A stretch of DNA of 9,755 bases from the NCBI GenBank assembly GCA_030667645.1, contig DAOUVM010000058.1:1-9755 (forward strand). Direction: 5' to 3'. The position numbers and the translations under genes are program-made. The notes below the pieces were generated by a model. The model was not told the origin of the DNA. It did no database searches and saw nothing but the letters and a program-made list of their open reading frames with translations. The stretch comes from Ardenticatenales bacterium. Its GTDB lineage: Bacteria > Chloroflexota > Anaerolineae > Promineifilales > UBA4811. This document shows, piece after piece, positions 1 through 6,306 of this stretch (positions are counted from its first letter, which is position 1; each line of letters begins with the position of its first letter).

Positions 1-3
1 ATC

Positions 4-1236
4 TTACGCCAGCCGCACCTTTACCCACTCACCCGCCATCAAGCCCGCCGAGTCGAGCGGGATGACAAAGGTCCCGTCCGCCCGCACCAGTGTATAAATG
101 AGGTTGCTCTTGCCAAAGATGGGTTCCGCCCAGATCTCGCCGTCGCGTTCAACCAGTCTGGCTGCCACCCGATCCTCGCGACCAGGAGTTGCCGCGACAT
201 TGCGGGCCACGCGAGCCCGCACAATGGGTCGCCTCGGCGGCCTGTCACAGCCCAGCAACCAGTGTATCGTGGGGACCACCAACAGGTCAAACAGATTCAT
301 GGCACTCACCGGATTGCCCGGCAGGCCAAAGGCCGCCTTTCCGTTGACGACCGCGCCGACAGTTGGCTTTCCCGGCCGCACCGCAACGCCGTGAAAGAGA
401 ATGCCCGGCTCGCCCAACCCTGCGATCACCCGCGAGGTAGCATCTCGCACACTCACCGACGAACCGGCCGAAAAGACTAGCAGATCGGCCTCCTCCATGG
501 CACGCGCCGCCGCCGCCTCGAGCGCCCCAAGCTCGTCCGGGATAATTCCATATATGAGCGGTTCTGCGCCCGCTTGGCGCGTCTGAGCAGCAGTGGTGTA
601 ACTGTTGATGTCACGCACCTGCCCCGGCCCAACATCCTGGTCGGGCGGGACCACCTCATCGCCCGTGGAAACAAGAGCCACTCGCGGCTTTCGGACAACG
701 GATACCTGCACAATCCCCATCGCCAGCAAAGCGCCCAGATCCTGCGGCCGGAGCCAATGGCCGCCCGGGAGGATCTCTTCACCGGTCGTCACATCTTCAC
801 CGATCTGGATGACATTCTCCCCAACTGCCACCGCCTTGACGACCTCGATCTCTGTGTCACCAATCGGCAGGGTATTCTCAATCTGCACCACCGCATCCGC
901 CGTCTCCGGCAGTTCGCCGCCGGTATGAATCAGCGCCGTATCACCCGATCCCAGCGTCACCGCGGCCGGCCGGCCCATCTCCACCTCGCCTACCACCCGC
1001 AGAAAGGCCGGCAGCGAGCCTCCGGCTCCGTAGGTATCGGCCGCCCGGACCGCGTATCCGTCCATCGAACTGCGGCGAAAGGTTGGCAGCGGGTGTGGTG
1101 CGGCCAGCGAGGACGCAGTAACTCTGTCTAACGCCTCTGCGGTGGGGATCATCTCCGCTTCACATTGGGATTGAATGTGCTCTAGCAGCAAGGCACGCGC
1201 CTCGGCCGGTGGCAGCACGTTGAAAAAGACGGTCAT
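4..1236 (-). CDS. moeA: MoeA, molybdopterin molybdenumtransferase
   Basis: Inserts molybdate into adenylylated molybdopterin in the last step of molybdenum cofactor synthesis, in the cytoplasm. The protein is 410 residues, normal for full-length MoeA. Visible motifs in order are SSMDGYAV (56-63), HTGGELP with ADAVVQIE (104-120), the MoCF_biosynth core VALVSTGDEVVPP (186-198), RDINSY (208-213), SAGSSVSVRD (256-265), VRPGKPT (287-293) and GLPGNPVSA (304-312). The C-terminal domain IV follows. The usual SGGVSVG loop reads SAGSSVSV here, a variant I believe is common in this type of MoeA; the following Asp265 is kept. The ATG overlaps the stop of the upstream aldo/keto reductase gene as ATGA. A good ribosome site (AGAGGAG, 1241-1247) lies 4 bases before it, so the start is firm and translation is probably coupled. 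It is the last gene of the operon visible here. No molybdoenzyme or other cofactor gene is in view. Confidence 0.95.
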   Translation of the reverse strand: MTVFFNVLPPAEARALLLEHIQSQCEAEMIPTAEALDRVTASSLAAPHPLPTFRRSSMDGYAVRAADTYGAGGSLPAFLRVVGEVEMGRPAAVTLGSGDTALIHTGGELPETADAVVQIENTLPIGDTEIEVVKAVAVGENVIQIGEDVTTGEEILPGGHWLRPQDLGALLAMGIVQVSVVRKPRVALVSTGDEVVPPDQDVGPGQVRDINSYTTAAQTRQAGAEPLIYGIIPDELGALEAAAARAMEEADLLVFSAGSSVSVRDATSRVIAGLGEPGILFHGVAVRPGKPTVGAVVNGKAAFGLPGNPVSAMNLFDLLVVPTIHWLLGCDRPPRRPIVRARVARNVAATPGREDRVAARLVERDGEIWAEPIFGKSNLIYTLVRADGTFVIPLDSAGLMAGEWVKVRLA

Positions 1237-2378
1237 GACGCTCCTCTGGTCAAATTCTTCAAAAGGGAAGCAAACTCGGCGTCAGGAACGACTGGCCAGC
1301 GGGCTACCTCCATGTTCTCCTCAATGTGCTCCCTGCTACTCATGGCCACCAACGACGAGGCCAGTCCAGGCGTCGATCGGGCATACTGGATCGCTGCCTG
1401 CGCATCGGTCCGCGCCGCCGGCAGAGCCACCCGCACCTCCTCTGGCAAGTGCAAGGTCAGTTGGCCCTGCCACAATGTTTCGCCCCCGATCACCACGATC
1501 CCCAGCTCTTGCGCGGCCTCCAGCAGACTCATTTCTCGTCCGGACACGACCTGATTCTTGAACGCGACGATCTCACGCACTGCCAGGTTCACAGGTGCGT
1601 GCACATAGCAGAAATGGTGGTTCTCGCCGCCGGCATCCCGGGCCAGTTCAACGAGGCGGGACAACGAGAGATACCCCGGATCACTGGGGGGCACGCGGAA
1701 CCCATCCTGCGTCGATATCCCATAGCTCGCCAGTCGATCGGTGCTGATCTGCGCCTCCAACTCTACAAAGGCCGCCAGCAGCCGGCGCTCGAATATCTCT
1801 GGGCCCCGCTCCACCCGCTGCACTTCGGGGTTGTGAAAGTAGAAAATGTCCAATGCCCCCAATCCCAGGTTGGTGAGGCTCTGGCGGAACTGCATCCTCA
1901 GATATCTGGGAGACATGCAGTGATGCCATCCCTGTGCAAACTCGTCGGCCGCCGCCATCTTTGCATCGATCAAGTTCCGTCGGACATAGGTTGCCGCGTC
2001 GGTGGGGTACTCGCCCTCAAAGACGACCGCTCCCCCCCGGGCAGAGACGATGATCTCGTCCCGTGTGGCGTGCCCCCGGGCAAACACCGCCGCCAGGGCT
2101 TGCCCCACAACTTGCTCGCTGCGCTGACTGCGATGGGTGAGCGCGGTATCGATGTGATTGCAGCCCGCCGCCAGAGCGATCGTTAGGAGGTCCTTGTACT
2201 CCTCTTCGGCATCACCATCCCCGCTGCCCAAATAGACCCCCATCCCGATTGAAGGAAACCAGAGATCATTGTAGAGCCGAAAATGGTCGTCATGCACTCG
2301 GCCGGCACATCGCTCCCTGTAACGTGCGGTACCTTCCGTCGTGGCATGCCTGGCCAGCGAAAACAGGCCCCTGTCCAT
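1233..2378 (-). CDS. Aldo/keto reductase family protein with altered catalytic residues
   Basis: A 381-residue TIM-barrel protein of the aldo/keto reductase superfamily. It looks like the subfamily with a long N-terminal lead (TTEGTARYRER, 13-23) before the first barrel strand (SIGMGVYLG, 43-51). Other marks are CNHIDTAL (73-80), RSEQVVGQAL (86-95), CMSPRYL (154-160), ALDIFYFHNPE (175-185) and RVPPSDPGYLSLSRL further on. Of the catalytic Asp-Tyr-Lys-His set, Asp77 and His182 are present. The Tyr position (Asp+5) is His82, and the Lys position in the usual TKGG/TKVG strand is Arg114 (VSARGG). Normal NADPH-dependent carbonyl reduction is therefore doubtful. The frame is intact and in operon with the RmlC-like gene (9 bp upstream) and moeA (4 bp overlap downstream). 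The ribosome site is weak, but the N-terminal family match supports this ATG. Family assignment is sure; activity and substrate are unknown. Confidence 0.88.
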   Translation of the reverse strand: MDRGLFSLARHATTEGTARYRERCAGRVHDDHFRLYNDLWFPSIGMGVYLGSGDGDAEEEYKDLLTIALAAGCNHIDTALTHRSQRSEQVVGQALAAVFARGHATRDEIIVSARGGAVVFEGEYPTDAATYVRRNLIDAKMAAADEFAQGWHHCMSPRYLRMQFRQSLTNLGLGALDIFYFHNPEVQRVERGPEIFERRLLAAFVELEAQISTDRLASYGISTQDGFRVPPSDPGYLSLSRLVELARDAGGENHHFCYVHAPVNLAVREIVAFKNQVVSGREMSLLEAAQELGIVVIGGETLWQGQLTLHLPEEVRVALPAARTDAQAAIQYARSTPGLASSLVAMSSREHIEENMEVARWPVVPDAEFASLLKNLTRGAS

Positions 2379-2387
2379 GTGCCGGCG

Positions 2388-2864
2388 TCAGCGATTCCGG
2401 ATCGACCAGTCAAAGCCGATCTCGGGATCGTCCCAGGGAATACGCTCCTCGTCCGGATCGGCCGCGTCGTAAGAGTGGGTAACGTGATAAAACAACAGCA
2501 CCGGCCGGTTGCCCAACACCTGGTATCCATGCGCTACGCCCACCGGGATATAGATCGCTACCGGGTTATCGTCACCGGCATAGATCACCTGCGTTCGGCC
2601 GTGCGTAGGCGAATCTGAGCGGGTGTCGTACAACACAACCCGAGCCATCCCATCAGCCACATACCAGATGTCATCCTGGAGCTTGTGCCAGTGAAATGCC
2701 TTGATGACGCCGGGATAGGTCTTGGTGATGGACGTCTGGCCAAACCGGCGCAGCAACCCGTCATCATCCCGCAGAACCTCGCGAAAGTAGCCCCGGTCGT
2801 CCGGATAGGTCGCCAGTCTCTTGATAACAATATCGTGGATTTCACCCATATCTCGCGTTGGCAT
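2388..2864 (-). CDS. RmlC-like cupin, dTDP-4-dehydrorhamnose 3,5-epimerase family
   Basis: A 158-residue single-domain cupin of the RmlC family, slightly shorter than typical RmlC (about 180). Family marks are DDRGYFREV (22-30), the strand GVIKAFHWHK (52-61) whose His58 aligns with the catalytic base of RmlC, RVVLYDTRSDSPTHG (75-89), IPVGVAHGYQVLG (106-118), two tyrosines six apart (Tyr126, Tyr132) matching the active-site tyrosines, and the C-terminal WDDPEIGFDW (144-153). All key residues seem present, so an epimerase or isomerase acting on a nucleotide-linked keto sugar is plausible. No other dTDP-rhamnose gene (rmlA, rmlB, rmlD) is in view, so the true substrate is open. The start is supported by GGGAGG about 4 bases before the ATG. 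It is 93 bp after the short-chain reductase and 9 bp before the aldo/keto reductase gene, consistent with one transcript. Confidence 0.85.
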   Translation of the reverse strand: MPTRDMGEIHDIVIKRLATYPDDRGYFREVLRDDDGLLRRFGQTSITKTYPGVIKAFHWHKLQDDIWYVADGMARVVLYDTRSDSPTHGRTQVIYAGDDNPVAIYIPVGVAHGYQVLGNRPVLLFYHVTHSYDAADPDEERIPWDDPEIGFDWSIRNR

Positions 2865-2878
2865 TCGCCTCCCATCCC

Positions 2879-2898
2879 CTCACATCAGCTCACATCAG
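2879..2898. repeat. Perfect 10-bp tandem direct repeat
   Basis: CTCACATCAG occurs twice in a row with no spacer, in the 93-bp gap between the FabL-like gene and the RmlC-like gene. It ends a few bases before the ribosome site of the latter. A regulatory role is possible, but two copies of 10 bp can also be a chance slippage product. Confidence 0.5.
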
Positions 2899-2957
2899 TC
2901 GAGAAAGACGCCCTCTGTGCGAATCACCATCAGGTGCAAGGGCGCACTCTGGCCGCG

Positions 2958-3758
2958 CTACTCTGCTTCAGCAGGCAGCGCGGCGTTCGCCATCCCAAGG
3001 CCAAGGGTAAAGCCACCATCGACTGTGATGATCTGGCCTCGGATCATTGCCGCCTCTGGAGAACAGAGAAAGGCTACTGTGCCGGCGACATCTTCAGGGA
3101 CCACCATCCGCCCGGCCGGGGTCCCCTCATGAACTTGACGCATCGTCGCATCCAGGTTGGGCTGCAATTGCCGAAAGTGGGTCAACGCTTCTGTGGCCAC
3201 CATACCGGGCGAAACTGCGTTAACCGCGATGTCATGGGGAGCCAGCTCGACCGCCATATATCGGGTGATGGTCTCCAGAGCCGCCTTTGAGGCGCCCACC
3301 ACCACATAGTCGGGCAGCACCAACTGCGATCCCATGCTGGTGATGTTAACAATGTGCCCGCCTCCTCGCTTCTTCATCAGCGGGACTGCGTGTTGCGCCC
3401 CAAAGAGAGCCGAACGCGCATTGATGTCCAGCGTCCACTGCCATCCCTTGCGCTTTTGCTCCAGGATCGGCCGATTGTAGCCAGAGGCGGCATTGTTCAC
3501 CAGGATATCCAGCCCGCCAAAGGCCTCCTCAACGGCGGCAAAGAGCCCGGCCAATTGGTCCAGGTCACCAATGTTGGCCCGCACCACCAGGGCCTTGCGC
3601 CCCAGGTCTCGAATGGCTGCAGCAGTCTCATCGGCCGGTGTGCGGTTGCGGAAAAAGTTCACCACCACATCCGCGCCGTCCCGCGCCAGGCGCAGTGCAA
3701 TTGCCCGGCCAATACCCCGGCCGGATCCGGTTACTAGTGCAACCTTTCCCACAGACAT
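2958..3758 (-). CDS. fabL: FabL-type enoyl-[ACP] reductase (SDR family)
   Basis: A 266-residue Rossmann-fold short-chain dehydrogenase/reductase. The cofactor loop is TGSGRGIG (10-17), followed by NNAASG (88-93), GGGHIVNITSMGS (132-144) and RGQIITVDGG (240-249). The active site is Tyr151-VVVGAS-Lys158, a Tyr-x6-Lys spacing. A classical SDR has Tyr-x3-Lys, and here Val occupies that position. Tyr-x6-Lys is the hallmark of enoyl-ACP reductases. The stretches NNAASG, the INA helix, VGxSKAALE, RYxAVEL, TPAGRMV and MIRGQ closely recall Bacillus subtilis FabL (enoyl-ACP reductase III), whose Tyr151 and Lys158 have the same numbers. The likely role is the last reduction of each fatty-acid elongation cycle. 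The residues after DGG form a short Ala-rich tail. It is first in the operon, behind a strong promoter, with AGAGAGG 9 bases before the ATG. Alternative: another SDR of this clade with a non-fatty-acid substrate. Confidence 0.8.
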   Translation of the reverse strand: MSVGKVALVTGSGRGIGRAIALRLARDGADVVVNFFRNRTPADETAAAIRDLGRKALVVRANIGDLDQLAGLFAAVEEAFGGLDILVNNAASGYNRPILEQKRKGWQWTLDINARSALFGAQHAVPLMKKRGGGHIVNITSMGSQLVLPDYVVVGASKAALETITRYMAVELAPHDIAVNAVSPGMVATEALTHFRQLQPNLDATMRQVHEGTPAGRMVVPEDVAGTVAFLCSPEAAMIRGQIITVDGGFTLGLGMANAALPAEAE

Positions 3759-3801
3759 GCAGCATTACCTCTCTTCCGCCAAGACCGCCCCCAAGGACAT
3801 C

Positions 3802-3829
3802 ATTCTACCGCTGGATGGAAGGATGTCAA
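3802..3829 (-). promoter_or_regulatory. Predicted sigma-70 promoter of the fabL-like/moeA operon
   Basis: On the minus strand a perfect -35 TTGACA (3824-3829) is followed after 16 bp by -10 TAGAAT (3802-3807, 5 of 6 matches). The predicted start is near 3795, giving a leader of about 37 bases before the ATG of the FabL-like gene. It is the best -35 in the window and lies in a non-coding gap, which supports its being real. Confidence 0.7.
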
Positions 3830-3953
3830 GGCAATCGCCGATCCCTCTGCACTCCCACTCTGCAGAAGGTAAATGGCGGCCCGGTACTGCCCGGCTATGC
3901 AACCCATTGCCCGCTGCCTCTCCTGCCCCCAGCGCGCCGGGACCGCCTTCCCC
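3830..3953. other. Non-coding spacer upstream of the fabL-like promoter
   Basis: This 124-bp stretch lies between the stop of the jelly-roll-like gene and the promoter of the FabL-like operon, both on the minus strand. I see no convincing ORF and no hairpin followed by a T-run. A CTGCA...TGCAG inverted repeat with a 9-base loop around 3850-3870 is too weak to call a terminator. Confidence 0.4.
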
Positions 3954-4703
3954 TCACTCGATCTCCAGATCGGCGATCTCCAGCCACTGAGGTTCCACCA
4001 CGTCCAACCGTCCCCATCCGAACCGGCCGCGAGGCGTAGCAATCGCATACTGATTATCCAGCCAGGCAACAAAGCCAAGCGGTCCGGGTGGGGCGACCGG
4101 CGCACGGAGAACGTGCCGACCGTCCACCCAGAAATCCGCGCCCTTGGAGCCCCAGTCTATCGCGTATCGGCGCCACGGCCGCAGGTCGTCCGGCACTATC
4201 GCTTCGCTCACGGCCAGCGCTCGCTGGATGCGCGGCCAGAGCCACTCGAATATCATCCTGCTCTGCATCCCCAACAAGGCCAGCGGGGCCAAGGGAATCC
4301 AGCCAACCGCCTGCAGCCGGCCAGCGTCCAGACAGGCCGCCTTCCAGCCGCAGCCGGGAACGCCGGCTGCCAACGGAACGTCATGCGGCGCCGACCCGAA
4401 AAAGAACCAGATCGCGCGAGGCAGAGCCGGCGCCATCGGCCGGCCAGGGTCAAGCGGAACATTCCAGAAACCAAACCCTGCCGTGCCCACCAACTGATCG
4501 GACGGGTGTGAGAAACGAGCTCGCAACGAAAGCCGCACCGGCGGCTTCCAGAAAAAGCTACGGCGCGGCCGGCCGCTCGTGTCATCAATCTGCGCATCCG
4601 AATACCGATTGCTGGTGGCGTTCTGGAGAGAGAGCCGCACCACGCCCCCCTCCCGTGTCACCCTCCCTGCACCCAACTCTACTGTAGAGCCTGTCCACTT
4701 CAT
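3954..4703 (-). CDS. Uncharacterised protein, probable concanavalin-A-like beta-sandwich
   Basis: A 249-residue protein I cannot assign to a named family. It is rich in Trp, aromatic residues and short strands, with no signal peptide or clear membrane segment. The N-terminal half has strand-like segments (VVRLSLQN, 21-28; PVRLSLRARF, 55-64; GTAGFGFWNVP, 73-83), then AIWFFFGSAP (97-106). The C-terminal part RYAIDWGSKGADFWVDGRHV (179-198), followed by PPGPLGFVAWLDN (205-217), resembles the 'Y.idW....i.fyvDG' strand pair of LamG/GH16-like jelly rolls. No catalytic ExDxE motif of GH16 is visible, so a binding or structural role is more likely than hydrolysis. It is transcribed alone, divergent from the MBL-fold operon. 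A -10 box ends six bases before the ATG, suggesting a leaderless message, and no ribosome site is present. The fold assignment is inference. Confidence 0.7.
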   Translation of the reverse strand: MKWTGSTVELGAGRVTREGGVVRLSLQNATSNRYSDAQIDDTSGRPRRSFFWKPPVRLSLRARFSHPSDQLVGTAGFGFWNVPLDPGRPMAPALPRAIWFFFGSAPHDVPLAAGVPGCGWKAACLDAGRLQAVGWIPLAPLALLGMQSRMIFEWLWPRIQRALAVSEAIVPDDLRPWRRYAIDWGSKGADFWVDGRHVLRAPVAPPGPLGFVAWLDNQYAIATPRGRFGWGRLDVVEPQWLEIADLEIE

Positions 4704-4709
4704 GGTCCC

Positions 4710-4739
4710 ATTATAGCCTCTCCCGTCGTTGGCATCGAA
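4710..4739 (-). promoter_or_regulatory. Predicted promoter giving a leaderless transcript
   Basis: On the minus strand TATAAT (4710-4715, 6 of 6) is followed by six bases (GGGACC) and then the ATG at 4703, so the expected transcription start is the A of the start codon. The -35 is weak: TTCGAT at an 18-bp spacing (4734-4739) is the best candidate. It overlaps or abuts the -35 of the opposing promoter. Confidence 0.55.
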
Positions 4740-4757
4740 CCACAGATACGGTATAAT
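4729..4757 (+). promoter_or_regulatory. Predicted sigma-70 promoter of the MBL/TPR operon
   Basis: TTGGCA (4729-4734) and a perfect TATAAT (4752-4757) are separated by the ideal 17 bp. The expected start is near 4763-4767, giving a leader of 35-40 bases before the ATG at 4802. It would drive the three-gene plus-strand operon. Confidence 0.75.
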
Positions 4758-4801
4758 CGCCCACCTGAATCATCAAGGTGTACGCCTCATCACAATCGAC
4801 T

Positions 4802-5443
4802 ATGGAAATTACCTGGTACGGCTTGAGTTGCTTTCGCTTGGCGGAACGGGGGCTTGCCTCCGTTGTCACCGACCCCTACCCGGACGAGTACGGTTACGTT
4901 CTGCCCCGCCCCCGAGCGCACATTGTGACCGTGAGTGGCGACGACGCTGCTCGGAATGCCATCAAGGCGCCCCGGGGCCCCTTTCGGATTCTGGACGGCC
5001 CAGGAGAGTACGAGATCAAGGGGGTCTTTGTGCTCGGGGTCGCGCTGGTTGACGCCCGAAATCGGGACACGATGGCCACGCGCAACATCATCTTTGTATT
5101 CGAGTACGGCGGATTGACTGTCTGCCATCTCGGAGGATTGGATCACGTCCCCAGCCCCTCTCAGATAGAGGCGCTGGGCGCGATCGACGTCCTGCTCACG
5201 CCTGTAGGTGGTGGCGATCTGATCGGCCCCGCCCAAGCGGCCGAAGTGATCTCGATGCTCGAACCGCGCCTAGTCGTACCCATGCACTACCATACCGGTC
5301 CATGCAAGATCAAACTACCCCATGTCAACACCTTTCTCCAAGAGATGGGTGTTGACAACGTCGAGCCGGCCGAGGTCCTCCAGGTGTCCAGGTCCACCCT
5401 ACCACTGGAGACCCAGGTGGCCCTTTGCTCCCCTCGACAGTAG
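4802..5443 (+). CDS. UlaG-like metallo-beta-lactamase-fold protein lacking most metal ligands
   Basis: A 213-residue protein of the Lactamase_B_3/UlaG-like branch of the metallo-beta-lactamase fold. The family signature is seen in MEITWYGLSCFRL (1-13), VVTDPYPDEYGY (21-32), LDGPGEYEIKGVF (64-76), IFVFEYGGLTVCHLG (97-111), IDVLLTPVGGG (128-138) and EPRLVVPMHY (154-163). The metal site is badly altered. The usual GHSCFR is GLSCFR (Leu8). The HxHxDH-type loop after IVTVS is G46-D-D-A-A-R51. The Asp of CHLGDLGH is Gly112. His109 and His162 remain. The fold is probably kept but hydrolase activity is doubtful. I place the start at the ATG because the family begins MEITWYGHS. A GTG at 4778 in the same frame would add eight residues; neither has a good ribosome site. 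It is first in an operon, 15 bp before the TPR lipoprotein gene. Confidence 0.85.
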   Translation: MEITWYGLSCFRLAERGLASVVTDPYPDEYGYVLPRPRAHIVTVSGDDAARNAIKAPRGPFRILDGPGEYEIKGVFVLGVALVDARNRDTMATRNIIFVFEYGGLTVCHLGGLDHVPSPSQIEALGAIDVLLTPVGGGDLIGPAQAAEVISMLEPRLVVPMHYHTGPCKIKLPHVNTFLQEMGVDNVEPAEVLQVSRSTLPLETQVALCSPRQ

Positions 5444-5458
5444 TGCAAGGAAGGCCAT

Positions 5459-6280
5459 ATGCGTAGATCAATCTACCCACTACTCGTTGCCCTGATCACG
5501 TTCAGCGCCTGCCGGGCCGGCGCCGGCGTTGGGCCGGAACCTCAGGCCACCGTGACCGCACCGGCCACTGAAGAGGTTACCCGATTGCTGGAACAGGGCA
5601 AGGCCTTGTTGGACGATGACCAATGCGACGCGGCCTTGGAACCACTGCAGCGGGCTGCGCGGCTCGACGCCACCCTGCCAGAGGTGTTTCTGTCACTGGG
5701 CAACGCATACGCTCGTACCGGTCAGAACGACCTGGCCGTCGATGCCTACCACACTGCGCTCGAACTCGACGATGCCTATGCGGCCGCTCACACCAATCTG
5801 GGAGCAGCCTATCTGCGGCAGGCAGACGGCCCCGACGCAGTCGAATCAGCCATTGAAGCCTTTCGGGCCGCCATTGCTCTTGAACCCGAGGATGCCGATA
5901 CCCATGCCAACCTGGGCTCTGCATTGCTGCAGATATCACAATTTCCCCAGGCCCAGCAAGAGTTTGAGGAAGCGCTCCGCCTCGACCCCGATTTGCCGGA
6001 AGCCATGGTGAGCCTGGGGTACGTCTTTTTCCTGACCGGCAGGCTGGACGAGGGACAGAAAAGGTTCGAGGCCGCAGCAGCGATCGATCCGGACATGCCA
6101 GAGGCGCAGTTCGCCCTGGGACTCTACTATCTGGAAACGAGTCAGCCTGAAAGAGCCACTGCTGCGTTTGAGGCTTTCCTGGCTATCGAGATACCGGCGG
6201 GCTGCAGAGGCGATCAGAACGTTGCCGCGGAAGCACGGCAACAGGCTGAGATGATCCTTGACCAACTACGCGGCGAATGA
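5459..6280 (+). CDS. TPR-repeat lipoprotein
   Basis: A 273-residue protein with an N-terminal export signal (RRS then LLVALITF) and a probable lipobox FSAC (15-18), so Cys18 would be lipidated. Phe at -3 is unusual for a lipobox. After a Pro/Thr/Ala linker (20-38) come about six tetratricopeptide repeats, near 40-73, 74-107, 108-145 (with a four-residue insertion), 146-179, 180-213 and 214-247. They show the usual LG.AY, A...F..AL.LDP pattern. TPR arrays are protein-binding scaffolds, so this is likely a membrane-anchored adaptor on the outer face. Its partner is unknown. The ribosome site AAGGAAGG (5447-5454) is 4 bases before the ATG. It lies 15 bp after the MBL-fold gene and ends in an ATGA; the next gene probably begins at a GTG 26 bp further on. 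Confidence 0.9.
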   Translation: MRRSIYPLLVALITFSACRAGAGVGPEPQATVTAPATEEVTRLLEQGKALLDDDQCDAALEPLQRAARLDATLPEVFLSLGNAYARTGQNDLAVDAYHTALELDDAYAAAHTNLGAAYLRQADGPDAVESAIEAFRAAIALEPEDADTHANLGSALLQISQFPQAQQEFEEALRLDPDLPEAMVSLGYVFFLTGRLDEGQKRFEAAAAIDPDMPEAQFALGLYYLETSQPERATAAFEAFLAIEIPAGCRGDQNVAAEARQQAEMILDQLRGE

Positions 6281-6294
6281 CCGCGCATACGTAC

Positions 6295-6301
6295 GGGAGA
6301 G
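6295..6301 (+). promoter_or_regulatory. Ribosome binding site that decides a GTG start
   Basis: GGGAGAG lies 5 bases before the GTG at 6307. The alternative ATG at 6277, inside the ATGA at the end of the TPR gene, has no such site. The conserved sequence also appears to begin after the GTG (AEKVKLLMSW). Confidence 0.6.
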
Positions 6302-6306
6302 AATCC

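Noticed and set aside
574..1131. 185-codon plus-strand ORF opposite moeA
   Set aside because: It lies wholly within moeA on the other strand; its protein shows no family motif and is an antisense shadow of a well-conserved gene.
1326..2186. 286-codon plus-strand ORF opposite the aldo/keto reductase
   Set aside because: Long, but antisense to a recognisable gene in a high-GC region, with a composition (many His, Arg, Gln) typical of shadow frames and no ribosome site or domain.
3850..3953. Possible structured RNA or terminator in the spacer before the FabL-like promoter
   Set aside because: Only weak short inverted repeats are present; no tRNA, riboswitch core or T-run can be recognised.
4778..4801. 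GTG start eight codons upstream for the MBL-fold gene
   Set aside because: It has no better ribosome site than the ATG, and the family typically begins MEITWYG, which matches the ATG at 4802.
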